Position numbers and translations under genes: made by a program
Assembly: GCF_029407905.1 (NCBI RefSeq)
Contig: NC_073624.1
Span: 120,342,001 to 120,406,000, forward strand
Direction of reading: 5' to 3'
Source of the DNA: Bubalus kerabau
Taxonomy: Eukaryota > Chordata > Mammalia > Artiodactyla > Bovidae
DNA: 64,000 bases
Notes under the pieces: generated by a model
What the model saw: the letters and a program-made list of their open reading frames with translations, nothing else
What the model was told of the DNA's origin: nothing
The model's database searches: none
In this document: positions 32,955 through 46,088 of the stretch, piece by piece
How the letters are laid out: each line of letters starts with the position of its first letter
How positions within the stretch are numbered: the stretch's first letter is position 1

Positions 32955-33845
32955 ATTTATTTATGGACAGTGTGCCTTCCATTTGCCAGCCACTGTTCTA
33001 GATGCTGGAAACTCAGCAGTAAATACCATAGACAGAATCCCTGACCCAGTGGACCTTGTATTCAGAGTGAGAGTAAAAAATAAACAATGTGTGATGGTAA
33101 TAAGTACTATGGAGAAAAATTAAGACAGATAAGGGAGACAGGATATGGTAGAGATGGATCGTAAAATCTCACGGACTTTTGGGTAGAGAGACAAAGGAAA
33201 TAAGAGAACAAGCGTATGAACATCTAGAAGAGAGACATTCCAGGTAGATGGATCGTCAAGTGTAAAGACCCTGCAGAGCCTGCTGGACAAGTTAAAATCA
33301 GCATGAAGTCCATGTGACTGGAGTGAAGAGCATATTGGAGAGAGCTGGAGAGGATAAGGTCAAAGAGGTAGCAGGATCCAGAGTTTTAATATTTCCTCTT
33401 GATGGAGAAGGTATGCCGTTGGAGGACTGTGAACAGAGGAGAGACACAATCTGATCTCTTAAGAGAACAATTCTTGTTTCTGTTTCAAATAGAGACAGTT
33501 GCAGTAATACAGGCAGAAGGCGATGACAGCATGAATTCAAGAGGACATATAAAAGACAGTGGGTGGGCCTGATGAACAGTTTTTGAATGTTAAAACAGTA
33601 GACAGGAGATGTGACACAGGGAACCAAGGATAAGTTTAAAGTTTTGACCCGTGCAACTTGAGGGATTGAGTTCTTATTTGCTAACATGAGAAAAACTACA
33701 GAAAAAGCACATTTGAAGAAAAATTTATGAATTTTATTTTGGACATGCTAAGTTTGTGATGCCTATTACTTCCAGGTGGAACTATTGAATACACAGCTGG
33801 ATATATGAGTCTGGGATTCAGTGTGGTTCAGGGGAAATACAAGTC
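32955..33845 (-). mobile_element. Ancient L2 LINE, inverted
   Basis: The L2 3' end in reverse is visible (ccactgttctagatgctgg at about 32,990), then aaagaccctgcagagcc, and gacatgctaagtttgtgatgc with gctggatatatgagtctggg near 33,742-33,815. These match the reverse complement of L2 as I remember it. A 129-codon minus frame at 33,298-33,687 has no recognisable motif. Confidence 0.65.
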
Positions 33846-34140
33846 ACATATGTAATTTTCAACTTTCTAGTAACCACATTTTAAAAAGCTAAGAGAAACA
33901 AATTCAATTTATTTTAGTAGCATATTTATAACTAAAATATCTCCAAATATTATCATTTCAAAGTGTAATAAAAAAACTAACAGGATATTTTGTCTTCCTT
34001 TTTTAAAACTAAGTTTTCAAAATCTGGTTTATATTTTGTACTTTACAGCATATCTTAAATCACAAAAGCTACATTTTACATGTCCAATGACTACACATGA
34101 CTGATAACTATTTTATTGGACAGTAGAGATTTTAAAAAAT
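33846..34140. repeat. Ancient DNA-transposon-like repeat, tentative
   Basis: The segment with tttctagtaaccacatttt and, near 34,115, actattttattggacagtag resembles old hAT-type elements that end in a tattggacagc motif. The left terminus is not clear. Confidence 0.35.
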
Positions 34141-34881
34141 AGATGATTGCAGAGGCCACTCTCTGAAAAGTTCAGACTGAAAAAAAAAAAGAACATTTGA
34201 GAAAATTATAGAATAATACTATATTTTAAGATACTTTTGGCAACAAGTAAAAGCCTCACACCAAACCTCAAATAGCATTAAAGCAAAGTATGTCTCAGCC
34301 ATTAGAGAAAGTCCTGAAGTGAGGCCTACTCAGTCATGTCATCAAAGACCCAGGGTCTTTTCATGTTTTCACACTATCATCTGTGTCTTGCTTTTACCCA
34401 AGGCTGGTAGCAAAATAGCAGTAGCAGTCCCAAATGTTACATCTTGATACAACAGCTTTCAGAAGTAAACTAAACAAAGCATGGATTCTTGTGTGTCTCT
34501 CTCTGTAGTAATAAACTTTAACTAAGAGATTCCAACAAACCCCAGCTCTGCTATAGGAGTCATTTCATATCTTATTGGCCAGTGTTGAGTTAAATGTTAT
34601 TCCTTTAACTAATCATCATCAAGAAGTGAATACTGGGGGTTCTGAATAAAATGAAATAGGCATTCTCCAACCTGTCTCTACCACTGAGCACAATAATAAA
34701 ACCAGGACAATATAAATGAAACAGATACTTGAGGACTCTTCAAAGTGAACAGCAGTAGGCAGATTTGGGAAGAAAACAGATTCAAATAAACCCCTGGAGT
34801 AGAGAGTCTATCTCTTTTTTCCTCCAGAATCTCACAATCTGGTTTCAAGGCAGGCCAAGAATCAAATACATATGTTGTTGT
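34141..34881. other. Unassigned spacer
   Basis: Mostly unrecognised. The rightmost 200 bp may be diverged L1 ORF1-region sequence continuous with the L1 after the next SINE. Confidence 0.3.
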
Positions 34882-34892
34882 AGATAGAGAGA

Positions 34893-35168
34893 CAGAGAAG
34901 GCAATGGCACCCCACTCCAGTACTCTTGCCTGGAAAATCCCATGGATGGAGGAGCCTGGTGGGCTGCAGTCCGTGGGGTCGCTCAGAGTCGGACAGGACT
35001 GAGCAACTTCACTTTCACTTTTCACTTTCATGCATTGGAGAGGGAAATGGCAACCCACTCCAGTGTTCTTGCCTGGAGAATCCTAGGGACGGGGGAGCCT
35101 GGTGGGCTGCCGTCTATGGGGTTGCACAGAGTCGGACACGACTGAAGCGACTTAGCGGCAGCAGCAGC
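34893..35168 (+). repeat. Bov-A2 SINE with 11 bp target-site duplication
   Basis: Sense orientation: gagaaggcaatggcacccc start, two BovA monomers with cttcactttcacttttcac between them, and a cagcagcagcag end. The direct repeat agatagagaga is at 34,882-34,892 and 35,169-35,179. Confidence 0.95.
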
Positions 35169-35749
35169 AGATAGAGAGATCTCAAGAAGAAGCCTTCTGG
35201 TTAAAGCTCAAGGAGCAAGAAAGTCTGCCAGCAGTAACAATTTTTGCAGCAGGACTCCACAAGCACCTTATACACTAAGGAAGAGGAACTTTCCTCTCTG
35301 TCCAGGGGATCTGTGGTTCCAACTAGAACGACTCTGGATTTCTCATTTAAAAACCATAGCAATCAAAAGGAAATAGAACAACATTTTTAAAGTTCTGGAA
35401 GAAAAGATCTGTCAACCCAGAATTCCACATCCAATGAAAACATCTTTTAGGAATGAAGGTGAAATAAGGACATTCTCAAGTGAAGAAAAATTAAGAGAAC
35501 TGATTTCTAGTAGACATGCTGTAAAAGAATTGCTAAAGGAAATTATTCAGACAGAATGGAAGTGATATCAGAGGAAATTTGAAGCATTATTTATAAAGAA
35601 ACAATCTCATAATTTTTTTAAATGATAAATGTAATATAATATTTGCCTCTTGAATTCTTTAAAATATGATTGATAGTTGAAATAAAGCATTATCTATAGA
35701 TTTTCAACAAAGAGGTATACATGACAATTATATCACAAAGGGGTAGGGT

Positions 35750-36052
35750 TCAGTTCAGTCGCTCAGTCGTGTCCAACTCTTTGCGACCCCATGAATCGCG
35801 CGCAGCACGCCAGGCCTCCCTGTACATCACCAACTTCCGGAGGTCACTCAGACTCACATCCATCGAGTCAGTGATGCCATCCAGCCATCTCATCCTCTGT
35901 CATCCCCTTCTCCTCCCGCCTTCAATCTTTCCCAGCATCAGAGTCTTTTCCAATGAGTCAACTCTTCGCATGAGGTGGCCAAAGTACTGGAGTTTCAGCT
36001 TCAGCATCAGTCCTTCCAAAGAAATCCCAGGGATGATCTCCTTCAGAATGGA
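35750..36052 (-). mobile_element. BovB LINE 3' end, inverted
   Basis: Reverse complement of the last ~300 bp of BovB, from cagttcagtcgctcagtcgtg to gatgatctccttcagaatgg. The 10 bp direct repeat ggggtagggt flanks it at 35,740-35,749 and 36,053-36,062. The 112-codon plus frame here is spurious. Confidence 0.93.
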
Positions 36053-36498
36053 GGGGTAGGGTAAAGTCACTTATAAAGTAGTAAGGTTTATATACTCTGC
36101 TTGAAGTATTGATTCTCAATAAATTATAAAAATTTAAATATGTATATTATAATGCCTAGAACATTCATTAAAAATAAACCTAAACAAAGATAGATATTAA
36201 AAAGCATAATAGAAAAATTTAAATGGATTACTTAAACAATGTTTAAATAACCCAAACAAAGGCAGGAAACTGGAAACAGAGGAATGAAAAACAGATAAAG
36301 CTAAGAGAAAAAAAAGGGAGACCTCTAACCAAATATATCAGTAATTACATTAAATATTAAAGATGCAAACAGATCAAAAGATGAGATTGTCAGAATAAAT
36401 TTCAAAACTGGTCCAACTATATACTACCTATAAGAAATTAACTTCAAATATAACACTATAAATAATTTAAAGTAAAATAATGGAAACAAAAGATACAT

Positions 36499-37534
36499 CA
36501 TTCTTAAAGAGATGGAAATGCCAGACCACCTGACCTGCCTCCTGAGAAATCTGTATGCAGGTCAAGAAGCAACAGTTAGAACTGAACATGGAACAGACTT
36601 GTTCCAAATTGGGAAAGGAGTACATCAAGGCTGTATATTATCACCCTGCTTATTCAACTTATATGCAGAGTACCTCATGAGAAATTCTGGACTGGATGAA
36701 GCACAAACTGGAATTAAAATTCCCGGGAGAAATATCAGTAATCTCAGATATGCAGATGACACCACACTTATGGCAGAAAGTGAAGAAGAACTAAAGAGCT
36801 TCTTGATGAAAGTGAAAGAGGAAAGTCAAAAAGTTTACTTAAAACTCAACATTCATAAAACTAAGATCATGGCACCACGTCCCATCACTTCATGGCAAAT
36901 AGATGGGGAAACAATGGAAACAGTGACAGACTATTTTGGGGGGCTCCAAAATCACTGCAGATGGTGACTGCAGCCATGAAATTAAAAGACACTTGCTCCT
37001 TGGAAGAAAAGTTTTGACAAACCTAGACAGCATATTAAAAAGCAGAGACATTACTTTCCCAACAAAGGTCCGTCTAGTCAAAGCTATGGTTTTTCCAGTA
37101 GTCACATATGGATGTGTGAGAGTTGGACTATAAAGAAAGCTGAGTGCTAAAGAATTGATGCTTTTGAACTGTGGTGCTGGAGAAGACTCTTGAGAGTCCC
37201 TTGGACTGCAAGGAGATCCAACCAGTCCATTCTAAAGGAGATCAGCCCTGAATGTTCTTTGGAAGGAATGATGCTGAAGCTGAAACTCCAATACTTTGGC
37301 CACCTGATGCAAAGAACTGACTCATTTGAAAAGACCCGGATGCTGGGAAAGAGTGAAAGTGGGAGGAGAAGGGAACGACAGAGGATGAGATGGCTGGATG
37401 GCATCACCAACTCAATGGACATGAGTTTGAGTAGACTCCAGGAGTTGGTGATGGATAGGGAAGCCAGGAGTGCTGCAATTCATGGGGTTGCATAGAGTCG
37501 GACATGACTGAGTGACTGAACTGAACTAAACTGA
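36499..37534 (+). mobile_element. BovB LINE, 5'-truncated, with very long flanking duplication
   Basis: It begins around ttcttaaagagatgg in the reverse-transcriptase region and runs to the gactgaactgaac tail. A 151-codon frame (36,512-36,967) keeps CLLRNLYAGQEATVRT, GVHQGCILSPCLFNLY and LRYADDTTLM, then breaks. The host L1 sequence on both sides is duplicated for 48-49 bp (36,450-36,498 and 37,535-37,582), much longer than other duplications in the window. Confidence 0.92.
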
Positions 37535-37700
37535 ATAACACTATAAATAATTTAAAGTAAAACAATGGAACAAAAGATACATTATGCAAACACTAGTCAA
37601 AAAAAGCTAATATTACTATGTTAATATTAGACAAATTAACCTTAGAGAAATTAACAGAGTAAAAGATAAGCATCACATAATGATAGAAGAGTCAACTTAC

Positions 37701-37951
37701 CAGTACTTTGGCCACCTCATGCGAAGAGTTGACTCACTGGAAAAGACTCTGATGCTGGGAGGGATTGGGGGCAGGAGGAGAAGGGGATGACAGAGGATGA
37801 GATGGCTGGATGGCATCACTGACTCAATGGAAGTGAGTCTCAGTGAACTCCAGGAGTTGGTGATGTACAGGGAGTCCTGGCGTGCTGCGATTCATGGGGT
37901 CGCAAAGAGTCGGACACGACTGAGTGACTGATCTGATCTGATCTGATCTGA
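37701..37951 (+). mobile_element. BovB LINE 3' end with atctg pentamer tail
   Basis: It starts cagtactttggccacctc and ends gagtcggacacgactgagtg, then about five atctg pentamers at 37,929-37,951. Other copies have aactg pentamers in that place. A clear target-site duplication was not found. Confidence 0.9.
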
Positions 37952-40806
37952 CCATGACATAACAAACCACAAAGTGGATGCATCTAACAAGAGAGATTCA
38001 AAATCAAAATACATGAAGAATAAAAATGGACAGAATTGAAAGGAAAACAAACAAGTCCACAATTACAGATGGAAAGTTCAACATGTCTTTCTCAGAGACT
38101 GTTAGAATTAGACTGAAAATCAACAAGCATTTGGAAGAACTGAAAAACACCACTAACACACTGAATTAATTGGCAATTAAAGAACTCTCCATTCAACATT
38201 AGAATACGTTATTTCCAATTAAACATGAAATAATGCCAATGTATATCATGTTCAAAATAACAAATAAAAGCCCTAAACAAATGTTAAAGAATTAAAATAA
38301 TGCAAAGTATTTTATTGACCATAACGAAATTAAATTAGAAATTAATAAAAGACGGTGAGAAATATCCCCAAATACTTGGAAATTAAACAACACACCTCTA
38401 CGTAATTCATGATTCAAAGAGAAATTCTTGGTTGAAATTAGAAAATATTTTGATGAATTGATATTATCAAAAAATCAAGGATGCTGCTAAAGCAATGCTT
38501 AGAGGGAAATTTATAGCATTAAATGCTTATATTCGAAAGGTCTTAAATCACTAATATAAGCTTCTAACTTAAATAAACCAAAAAAGAAATTAAAGTAAAC
38601 CAGTATAATCAGAAGCAAATAAGAAAGATAAAAGCAGATATAAATGACATTGAGAACAGAGAAACAATAAAGATTCTCAAATAAAACCTGGCTCTTTGAA
38701 AGGACCAGTAAAATAGATAAAACTCTACAACAACTGACCAAAATAAAGATGACACAAATTATCAGGAATGATATAAGGAGTGGAGTGGATACATCACAAG
38801 CAGTAGTTTGGTAATAGTAGGAATGAGAAAGCAGGTAACTCTCCAGATACTGAAATTATGAGGGAATATTATGAATATTTTTATGCATAATAACAGCTTA
38901 AGTAGTCCTCTGAATATTTAAGAAATTGAATTCACAGTGAAACACCCTGTGAGAAAAAATATCTCCAGGCCCACATGGTTTCATCAGTGAATAACACCAA
39001 AAATGTAAAGAAGAAATAACACCACCAACTCAGTACAAACTCTTCTAGGAAATAGGAGAAGACAGAGCATTTCCCAGCTCAGTTTATGAAATCAGCATTA
39101 CCCTGATACCAAAACTAGGAAAGACAACACAAGAGAAGAAAACTATAGAGCAATATTCTTTATAAATAGCAATCCAAAAATACTCAACTCAATTGCAAAG
39201 CAATTGCAATGATATGTAAAACACACAGTAAAACGTAGCCAAATAGAATTTATCTCAGAAAAGTAGAGCTAGTTCAATACTCAAAAATCAACCCATGTAA
39301 TCCATCATAATAATACTCTAGAAACATATCATTATACCAATTTATGCAGAAAAAGGATTTGAAAAAAATTCAACATCCATCTTGATAAAGACCCATACCA
39401 AACTAAGAATAGATAGGAATTAACTCAACCTGGTAAAAAATGTCTATAAAAACCCTATTACCATATAACAAATACTTGGTGAAAAAACTGAACACTTTCT
39501 TCCAAAATTTGGTAATAATAAGGCAAGCACTAATATATCCACTTTCATCACTTCCAGCCAGGGCAATTAGGAAAAAAATGAAATAAAGAGTCAGAAGGTA
39601 TACAGATGGGAAAAAAAGGCATAAGACTGGTATCCTGTTCACACATGACATAACTGCTTATGTAGAAAAGTCCAAAGGAATCTATAGAAAAAAAAAAAAC
39701 TCTTAAAACTAATAAGAGTTTAGCAAAGTCATAGGATACAAGGCTAATAATATATATAGATATTTCTAGGTAATATAATCATATATAATCAGTTTCATAT
39801 AATTACATGAATAATAAATTATAACCAGAATTTTAAAATACCATTTAAAATATCTCAAAATAGAGAAATAATTCGATATAAATTTAACAAAACATATATT
39901 GAATCTGTACTATGAAAACTATAAAACACTAATTAAAGAATTCAAAGAAAATAACGTCTAAAATAACGACAAGATATTCAAAGTTTTTAAACTGGAAGAC
40001 ATGACATAGTAAAGATGTCAGTTCTCCCCAAATCAACCTATAGATTCGAAACAAGTGTTCTGATCAAAATTTCAGCAGAATCTTTACTTGGATATGCACA
40101 ATCTAATTCTAAAATTCATATGGAAGACAAAGGAACTTGAATAGCCAAAACAATTTTGAGAAAGAAGAATAAACTATGACAAAACATACTATTCAATTTT
40201 AAGACTTAGAATAAAATACAGTAACCAATACTGTTTGATACTGGGAAAGGAAAAAACACAGAGGTCAGCGAAATAGAATAAAGAACAGAAACAGTCACAC
40301 AAATATGGCAAATGACTTTTTTTAACAAAGGTTAGAGAAAGGCTTTTCAAAAAATGAAACCATTAAACATTCATTTAAAAAAAAAAAACCTTGATCTGAA
40401 TCTCACACCTACTACAAAAGTTAATTCAAAATGGATCAAAGAGGTAAAAATATAAAGCAGAACTATACACTTTTTAGATAGAAACAATAGAAATTCTTCA
40501 TGATCTGCAATTAGATACAGAGGCCCTAGACATGACACGTAGTTAAAAATTCACTTAAAACTGATGAATTGGACTTAAATTTTTAATTGTCTTTGAGAGA
40601 TACTGTTAAAATAATGAAAAGATAAGCTCAGAGAAAATATTTTTAAATTATATATCTGACAAAGGACTTGCATCTAGAACATAAAAAGAAAAAAAAGATG
40701 AATTCTCATAACTCAGCAGTAAAGAACCCAATTAAGAAATGGGCAAAGGACTTGAACAGGCACTTTACCAAAGACAGTGTATATAACTACGCACATACAT
40801 GCGCAT

Positions 40807-40830
40807 ACACACACACACACACACACACAC
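40807..40830. repeat. (AC)n microsatellite
   Basis: An uninterrupted run of about 12 AC units just after the recognisable end of the old L1. Likely polymorphic. Confidence 0.9.
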
Positions 40831-41468
40831 ATATGTACACATGTAAAAACATAAGCATATGATAAGAGACAAATAAATGTAAGAGAGTAGCTTAAATCTG
40901 TTAGAAATTGTCACAGCAGATAAATTCTAGATGGAACTGAGATGTGTGAAAAATAATGCAAAAATAAATTTGATTTTTTAATACATTTGGAGCACAACTA
41001 AGGAAGCAATAAGGCCTCTATGAAGGGCAGATGGTGTAAGGTTAACAGATGACAGAGAGAACATGTAACTATCTAATTGTTATTATGCATCCATTTTATC
41101 TCTCAAGAAAATGACTTTATATTAGTGAAAATGGTGAGTTTCAGAAACAATATAATTTCAAAAATTATATTGTGTTGATACAATGTAATTCAACTTTTGA
41201 CAAATAGACAGACATGTACATGTGCATAGAAACAACATGGGAAGGAAATACACTGAAACGTTTACAGTTGTTGTTTCTATGTGTAAGATTTTCATTTTCT
41301 TTTTGCTGTGCATTATGTATTTCATGAATATTCCATAATGCACACATATTGCTTTCAAAATTAAACAGACCAAGTAAGTAAGTTTAAAATGCAAAAGATG
41401 GTAAAAGAAACCTCAAGGAAAGAGAAGCTCCAGGCAAGGAGATCCTAAAAGATCATACAGATTTTAAG
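40831..41468. other. Unassigned AT-rich spacer
   Basis: No gene or repeat I can name. Confidence 0.35.
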
Positions 41469-41612
41469 ATCATAAGAATCAGGAAGATTGGAGTAGGAAA
41501 TAGTAACCCCACTCCAGCAGTCTTGCCTAGGAAATCCGGCGGACAGAGGCGCCTGGGGGCTACAGTCCATGGGGTCACAAAGAGTCGGATGTGACTTAGC
41601 GACTAAACAACA
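41469..41612 (+). repeat. Bov-tA SINE, 5'-truncated
   Basis: Only the 3' two-thirds: caggaagattggagtaggaa, cactccagcagtcttgcc, ggctacagtccatggggtc and gagtcggatgtgacttagcg. The tRNA-like head is missing. Confidence 0.8.
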
Positions 41613-42009
41613 CCTCAGAACACTTCAAAAACTTCCGTAGAAGAGAACATATGCAAAAGCAGTTCCAATCTTCAAAAGAGAAATGTCAGCTTCTGAAAAC
41701 TGTAGCAAGATTCTACACCTAATTGTTGGAAGAAGAGATTTGGAGGAATTAGAAAAGAAAGGCTACTAGGATTGCAGCTTAGGTGCACTAAAAATGTCAT
41801 GATGGGAAAACCTCATTTCCTTTCCCAGACAGTTACTGCTAGAAGTGATGGCTGCTGTGTCCTCATATTTGACCATTTCAACACTTTTTTTTTCCTCTTT
41901 CTAATGATAGTATCTTGGTTTTATTTTGGGAAACTATTTTGGCTATTTAATAAATTTCTAAAACTCACCACATCCAATCATTAATTCATTCTTTCCTCTA
42001 AAGCCTGTT

Positions 42010-42240
42010 CTTTCTACTCTCTTTCCTGTCTCAGGAAATAGTACCTGCAATCTCCCATTACTTCCAACCATTCTGGAATCATCTTTGACATTTCTCCTTC
42101 TCACAATCCACCTTCAAATCCATCAACAAATATCGTTGGTTTACCTTTAGAGTAAACCAAAGATTTGACCACTTTCTCACCATCCGCATCTAGTCCCACC
42201 ATCTTTCCCCATTTGGGTTATTACAATGGCAATTCAGGTA
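42010..42240 (+). mobile_element. Ancient L2 LINE fragment, sense
   Basis: tcacaatccaccttcaaatcc, atcaacaaatatcgttggttt and gggttattacaatggc match the sense strand of the L2 segment whose reverse complement is seen at 13.9-16.9 kb. No open frame. Confidence 0.55.
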
Positions 42241-42285
42241 TATAATGAATTCTTTATGTGTACCTGTTACGTGTACGTGTGTATG

Positions 42286-42288
<3 letters not shown>

Positions 42289-42326
<38 letters not shown>
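42289..42326. repeat. (AC)n microsatellite with AT end
   Basis: About 16 AC units followed by atatatat. It abuts the left target-site duplication of the following BovB. Confidence 0.9.
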
Positions 42327-42329
<3 letters not shown>

Positions 42330-42335
42330 ATGTTA

Positions 42336-43671
42336 CTGTTGTCATGCAGTCACTAAGTTGTGTCCAACTCTTTGCAAGCCCATGGACTACAGCATGCCAG
42401 ACTCCTCTTTCCTCTACTATTTCTCAGAGTTTGCTCAAATTCACATTCATTGAGTCAGTGATGCTATTCAATCATCACATCCTCTGCTGTCCCCTTCTCC
42501 TTTTGCCTTTAGTCTTTCCTAGCATCAGGGTCTTTTCCAATAAGTCCACTCTTCCCATCAGGTGGTCAAAGTATTGGAGCTTCAGCTTTAGCATCAGCCC
42601 TTCCAATGAATATTCAGGACTGATTTCCTTTAGATGGACTGGTTGGATCTCCTTGCAGTCCAAGGGACTCTCAAGAGATTTCTCCAGCACCACAATTCAG
42701 AAGCATCAGTTCTTCAGTTCTCAGTCTTCCTTATGATACAATTTTAACATCCGTTAAACTAGAAAAACCATAGCTTTGACTGTACAGACTTTGTCAGTAA
42801 AGTGATGTCTCTGCTTTTAAATACATTGTCTAGGATTATCATAGCTTTCTTTCCAGGACCAAGTGTCTTTAAATTTCATGGCTGCAATCACCATCCCCAG
42901 TGATTCTGGAGCCCAGGGAAAAAACTCTGTCACTGCTTCCACTTTTTCCCCTTCTATTCGCCATAAAGTTATGGGACCAGTTGCCATGATCTCAGTTTTT
43001 TGAATGTTGAATTTCACCCTCATCAAGAGACTCTTTAGTTCGTTTTTACTTTCTGCCATTAGAGTGGTATCATGTGCATATGTGAGGTTTTGGTATTTCT
43101 CCTAGCAATCTTGATTCCAGCTTGTGATTCATCCAGCCTGGCATTTCACATAATGTACCCCACATATAGGTTAAATAAGCAGAGTGACAATATACAGCCT
43201 TGTCATACTCCTTTCCCAGTTTGGAACCAATCGTTCCTTATTCAGTTCTAACTGTTGCTTCTTGACCTGCATAAAGGTTTCTCAGGAGACAGGCAAGGTG
43301 GTCTGTATTCCCATCTCTTGAAGAATTTTCCACAGTTTGTTGTGATCCACACAGTCAAAGGCTTTAATGTAGTCAATGAAGCATAAATAGATGTTTTTCT
43401 GGAACTGCCTTGCATTCTCCATGATCCATGAATGTTGACAATTTATCTCTGGTTCCCCTGCGTTTTTGAAACACAACTTGTATTATCTGGAAGTTCCTCC
43501 GTCCACATATTGCTGAAGCATAGCTTGAACGACTTTGAACATCCCCTTACTCGCATGGGAAATGAGCACACGGTGGTTTGAGCATTGCCTTTCTTTGGGA
43601 TTGGAATGAAAACTGACCTTTTCCAGTCCTCTGGCCATTGCTGAGCTTTCCAAACTAGCTGACAAATAATA
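42336..43671 (-). mobile_element. BovB LINE, inverted, 5'-truncated, old
   Basis: Reverse complement of the BovB 3' ~1.3 kb, from the tail (cactaagttgtgtccaactc) to a mid reverse-transcriptase segment (gaatgaaaactgaccttttcc). The direct repeat ataatgtta flanks it at 42,327-42,335 and 43,672-43,680. Frames are fragmented (43,282-43,476 retains a DYIKAFDCVDH stretch). The YADD region is mutated (atcatgtgcatatgtg near 43,070). It is more diverged than the other BovB copies. Confidence 0.9.
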
Positions 43672-43680
43672 ATAATGTTA

Positions 43681-46088
43681 GGATTCCTTTATTCTTTTGG
43701 TTGAAAATGATAGAAATTTAACCTGAACTTCCAGAAGTAAGGCTGAGGGAGCAAAGCAGGGGATTGTTTATTGCAAAGATACTATGAGGCCTCACAGAAA
43801 TGAAGGAGCAAACTTTAGCACAGCAGATTCTGGGATTTTAGAGCCTGGACACCAGAATTCAAATACAGATAAGATTCTTCTTTCTTCTCTGCTCTTCCTG
43901 TGTTTTGGGCTTATTCTTTCCTTCTGCAGACTGATTGCCAGCTATAGTTTAAAAAACAAAATCCCAGTGATTGACTGACTCCTATTGTCCCCAGCTTGAC
44001 TCACATCTACTGTGGAAAGAGGATGAAATAGTGCAATGGCTCCCCATCCCCCAGAGCAGTCACTATAGTCAGAAATACACACACAAAATGACCACAGCTC
44101 TTCTCATATGAACGCGAGAAGTATTGCCTCAAAAGGAATTGAGTACTTTTCCCAAAGGAAATGAGAGACATTCAGAAAACCAAAAATAAAACTCTAATTC
44201 AATACCTTTCTATATTTTTTAAATGCCACCCTATGCCATAATCTATTCTGGAGATTAATAAACACCAACATGCTGTTCACTCATAAATGTGATAAGATTT
44301 CTTTCTATACACTGAGTCTCTGATTCAGCACTTTGATAAACTGCAATTTTACCAACCAGTAGCCAATTTAGCCTGCTTTAATAAGATACATCACCAAAAT
44401 CCTGCACATCACACCATCATAGACAGTCTTCCTTTTTTCACTGTGTTAAATAATGATATACATTTTCAATTTATCTATGGTGAATGTTAGAATATGACAG
44501 CTGTATTTGTTTTTCATGATGTAAAGTGAATGATAATATCTTGCAAGCTGATTTATTTCCTTCTTTTCTATCCACAATGATCTTACTGTGCTATTTCAGC
44601 TTAAAAATATGGATATTGAGGCACCAGCTGCTTCAACTCTAGAGAATAGTTATTTCCCATGAACCAACAATTTTACTTAAAAGAGGAGAGAGCCAGAATA
44701 GAAGGGAACTTTTCTCAGGGCCACCTAAACCAAATAAACAGACAACAATGCAAAAAACATGCCAAAAAAAATGCTTAAAATGTACCTAAGTTTTGACAAT
44801 ATTGCAAGACTCCTTTTGTTAAGGTACAAGATGCAGAATTTCCTAGGAGAACAACAAAATCAGTTAAAGCCTGAATTCCCATAGTTAGAGTATCACATTA
44901 TCAGCACAGAAATGTCTCATCCGAATTCCCAATTAAATTTGCTGTATAAATTGTGCAAAGCAAATGCTTTAAATTGAAGTGAAATGTTGCAGATGATTTG
45001 TGAAAGGCTTTTTTGTTTTTACATTTTGTTTTGTTTTATGGGTTTTTCAGCTCAAAGGAATCAAACAGATTCTATCTCCGTTTAGAAAGTCATGCATGCA
45101 GAGACATAAGCAGTGATTTATACTGTGACATAATATGTTTTTGACACAAAAAGTACTTGTCAAAAATGCAAGATACAAAAGCAACTATTCTAAGTGTTTT
45201 AAAGGGAACAAGGAAAATCTGGCTTTCATCAGTCAATAATACATCTGATATAAATAATGATTGAAAACTGAGAGCTACAAGGTGTAATTTAGATGCTCTG
45301 AATTCCTCGAGATGAAAAGATATGAAATATCAATTACTATCAATTCTATAGTAATTTTGATCTAATGTAATTGAACTTCTACTCATGGCAACAAGTGTTA
45401 TAACATTTGTATTAGTAATTGGTGAGTTATCCAGTGAATAACATCTTTAATTGAATAATTTTTTCATAGTATAGCTACAGCTCTGCCTCAAGATTGAGTT
45501 CGATTTGGCACTATAGAAGAACAGATTTAATCTTTCATCTTCCACCTGTCTTATATGAGTAATTTTACTTTAAAAAATACACAAAGAGGGAAAAAAAGAA
45601 AAACCATGAGGTTAAGTAATGATGTAGACTTTTAACTGGCCATGATCCTCAGAAACAGGGAAGATTAATTTGAGAAGATATGATGTACCTCAAACCCTGC
45701 AGAATATCTGCACACTTTCATGAAACCAGAGAAATGCCTGTTCTGAACGGCTCCAGAAAAATCATGCCATCACAAAACATTTCCTTCCGATGACTCATAC
45801 TCTGCTTGGAGATTTTGAAATTTTCCATTTGTATACATAGACTGCTTCATTCTAATGCAAATTCTAGCTTTTAGACTTCAAGCTCATTTTTATGGGTCAA
45901 AGTACAGGTAAGAATCAGCGGAGATGGCTTCCTCCTTTTATGTGACTGTTACTCCCACCTCATTTTTCCCAAAAACCAATCTTTTATCAATTCTATTATC
46001 AAAAAATTATGATCCTCATACAAAATTTTATCTTGATTTTAGAGATAGGTTAAATATATCTAAAGCCTTCCTGATTTAGGCTATATAT
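43681..46088. other. Repeat-poor unassigned interval
   Basis: About 2.4 kb in which I recognise no young repeat. The first ~400 bp might be a very old repeat. The remainder (about 44.1-46.0 kb) is AT-rich and of normal complexity. No exon-like frame is present. Repeat-poor tracts in otherwise saturated DNA can be conserved non-coding sequence (see findings). Confidence 0.4.

Larger units (their letters stand above)
35340..40800 (+). mobile_element. Ancient L1 (L1M-class), ORF1 end through most of ORF2, interrupted
   Basis: The L1 ORF1 C-terminal region is visible at about 35,400-35,560 (aacccagaattccacatcca, aaggtgaaataaggacattct). ORF2 follows: endonuclease region near 37,990-38,160, gaaattaaacaacacacctc at 38,380, gcttagagggaaatttatagc at 38,500, and aatgggcaaaggacttgaac at about 40,737. 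The sequence carries very many stops and indels. Three BovB elements inserted into it: 35,750-36,052 (-), 36,499-37,534 (+) and 37,701-37,951 (+). The left boundary is uncertain. Confidence 0.75.
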
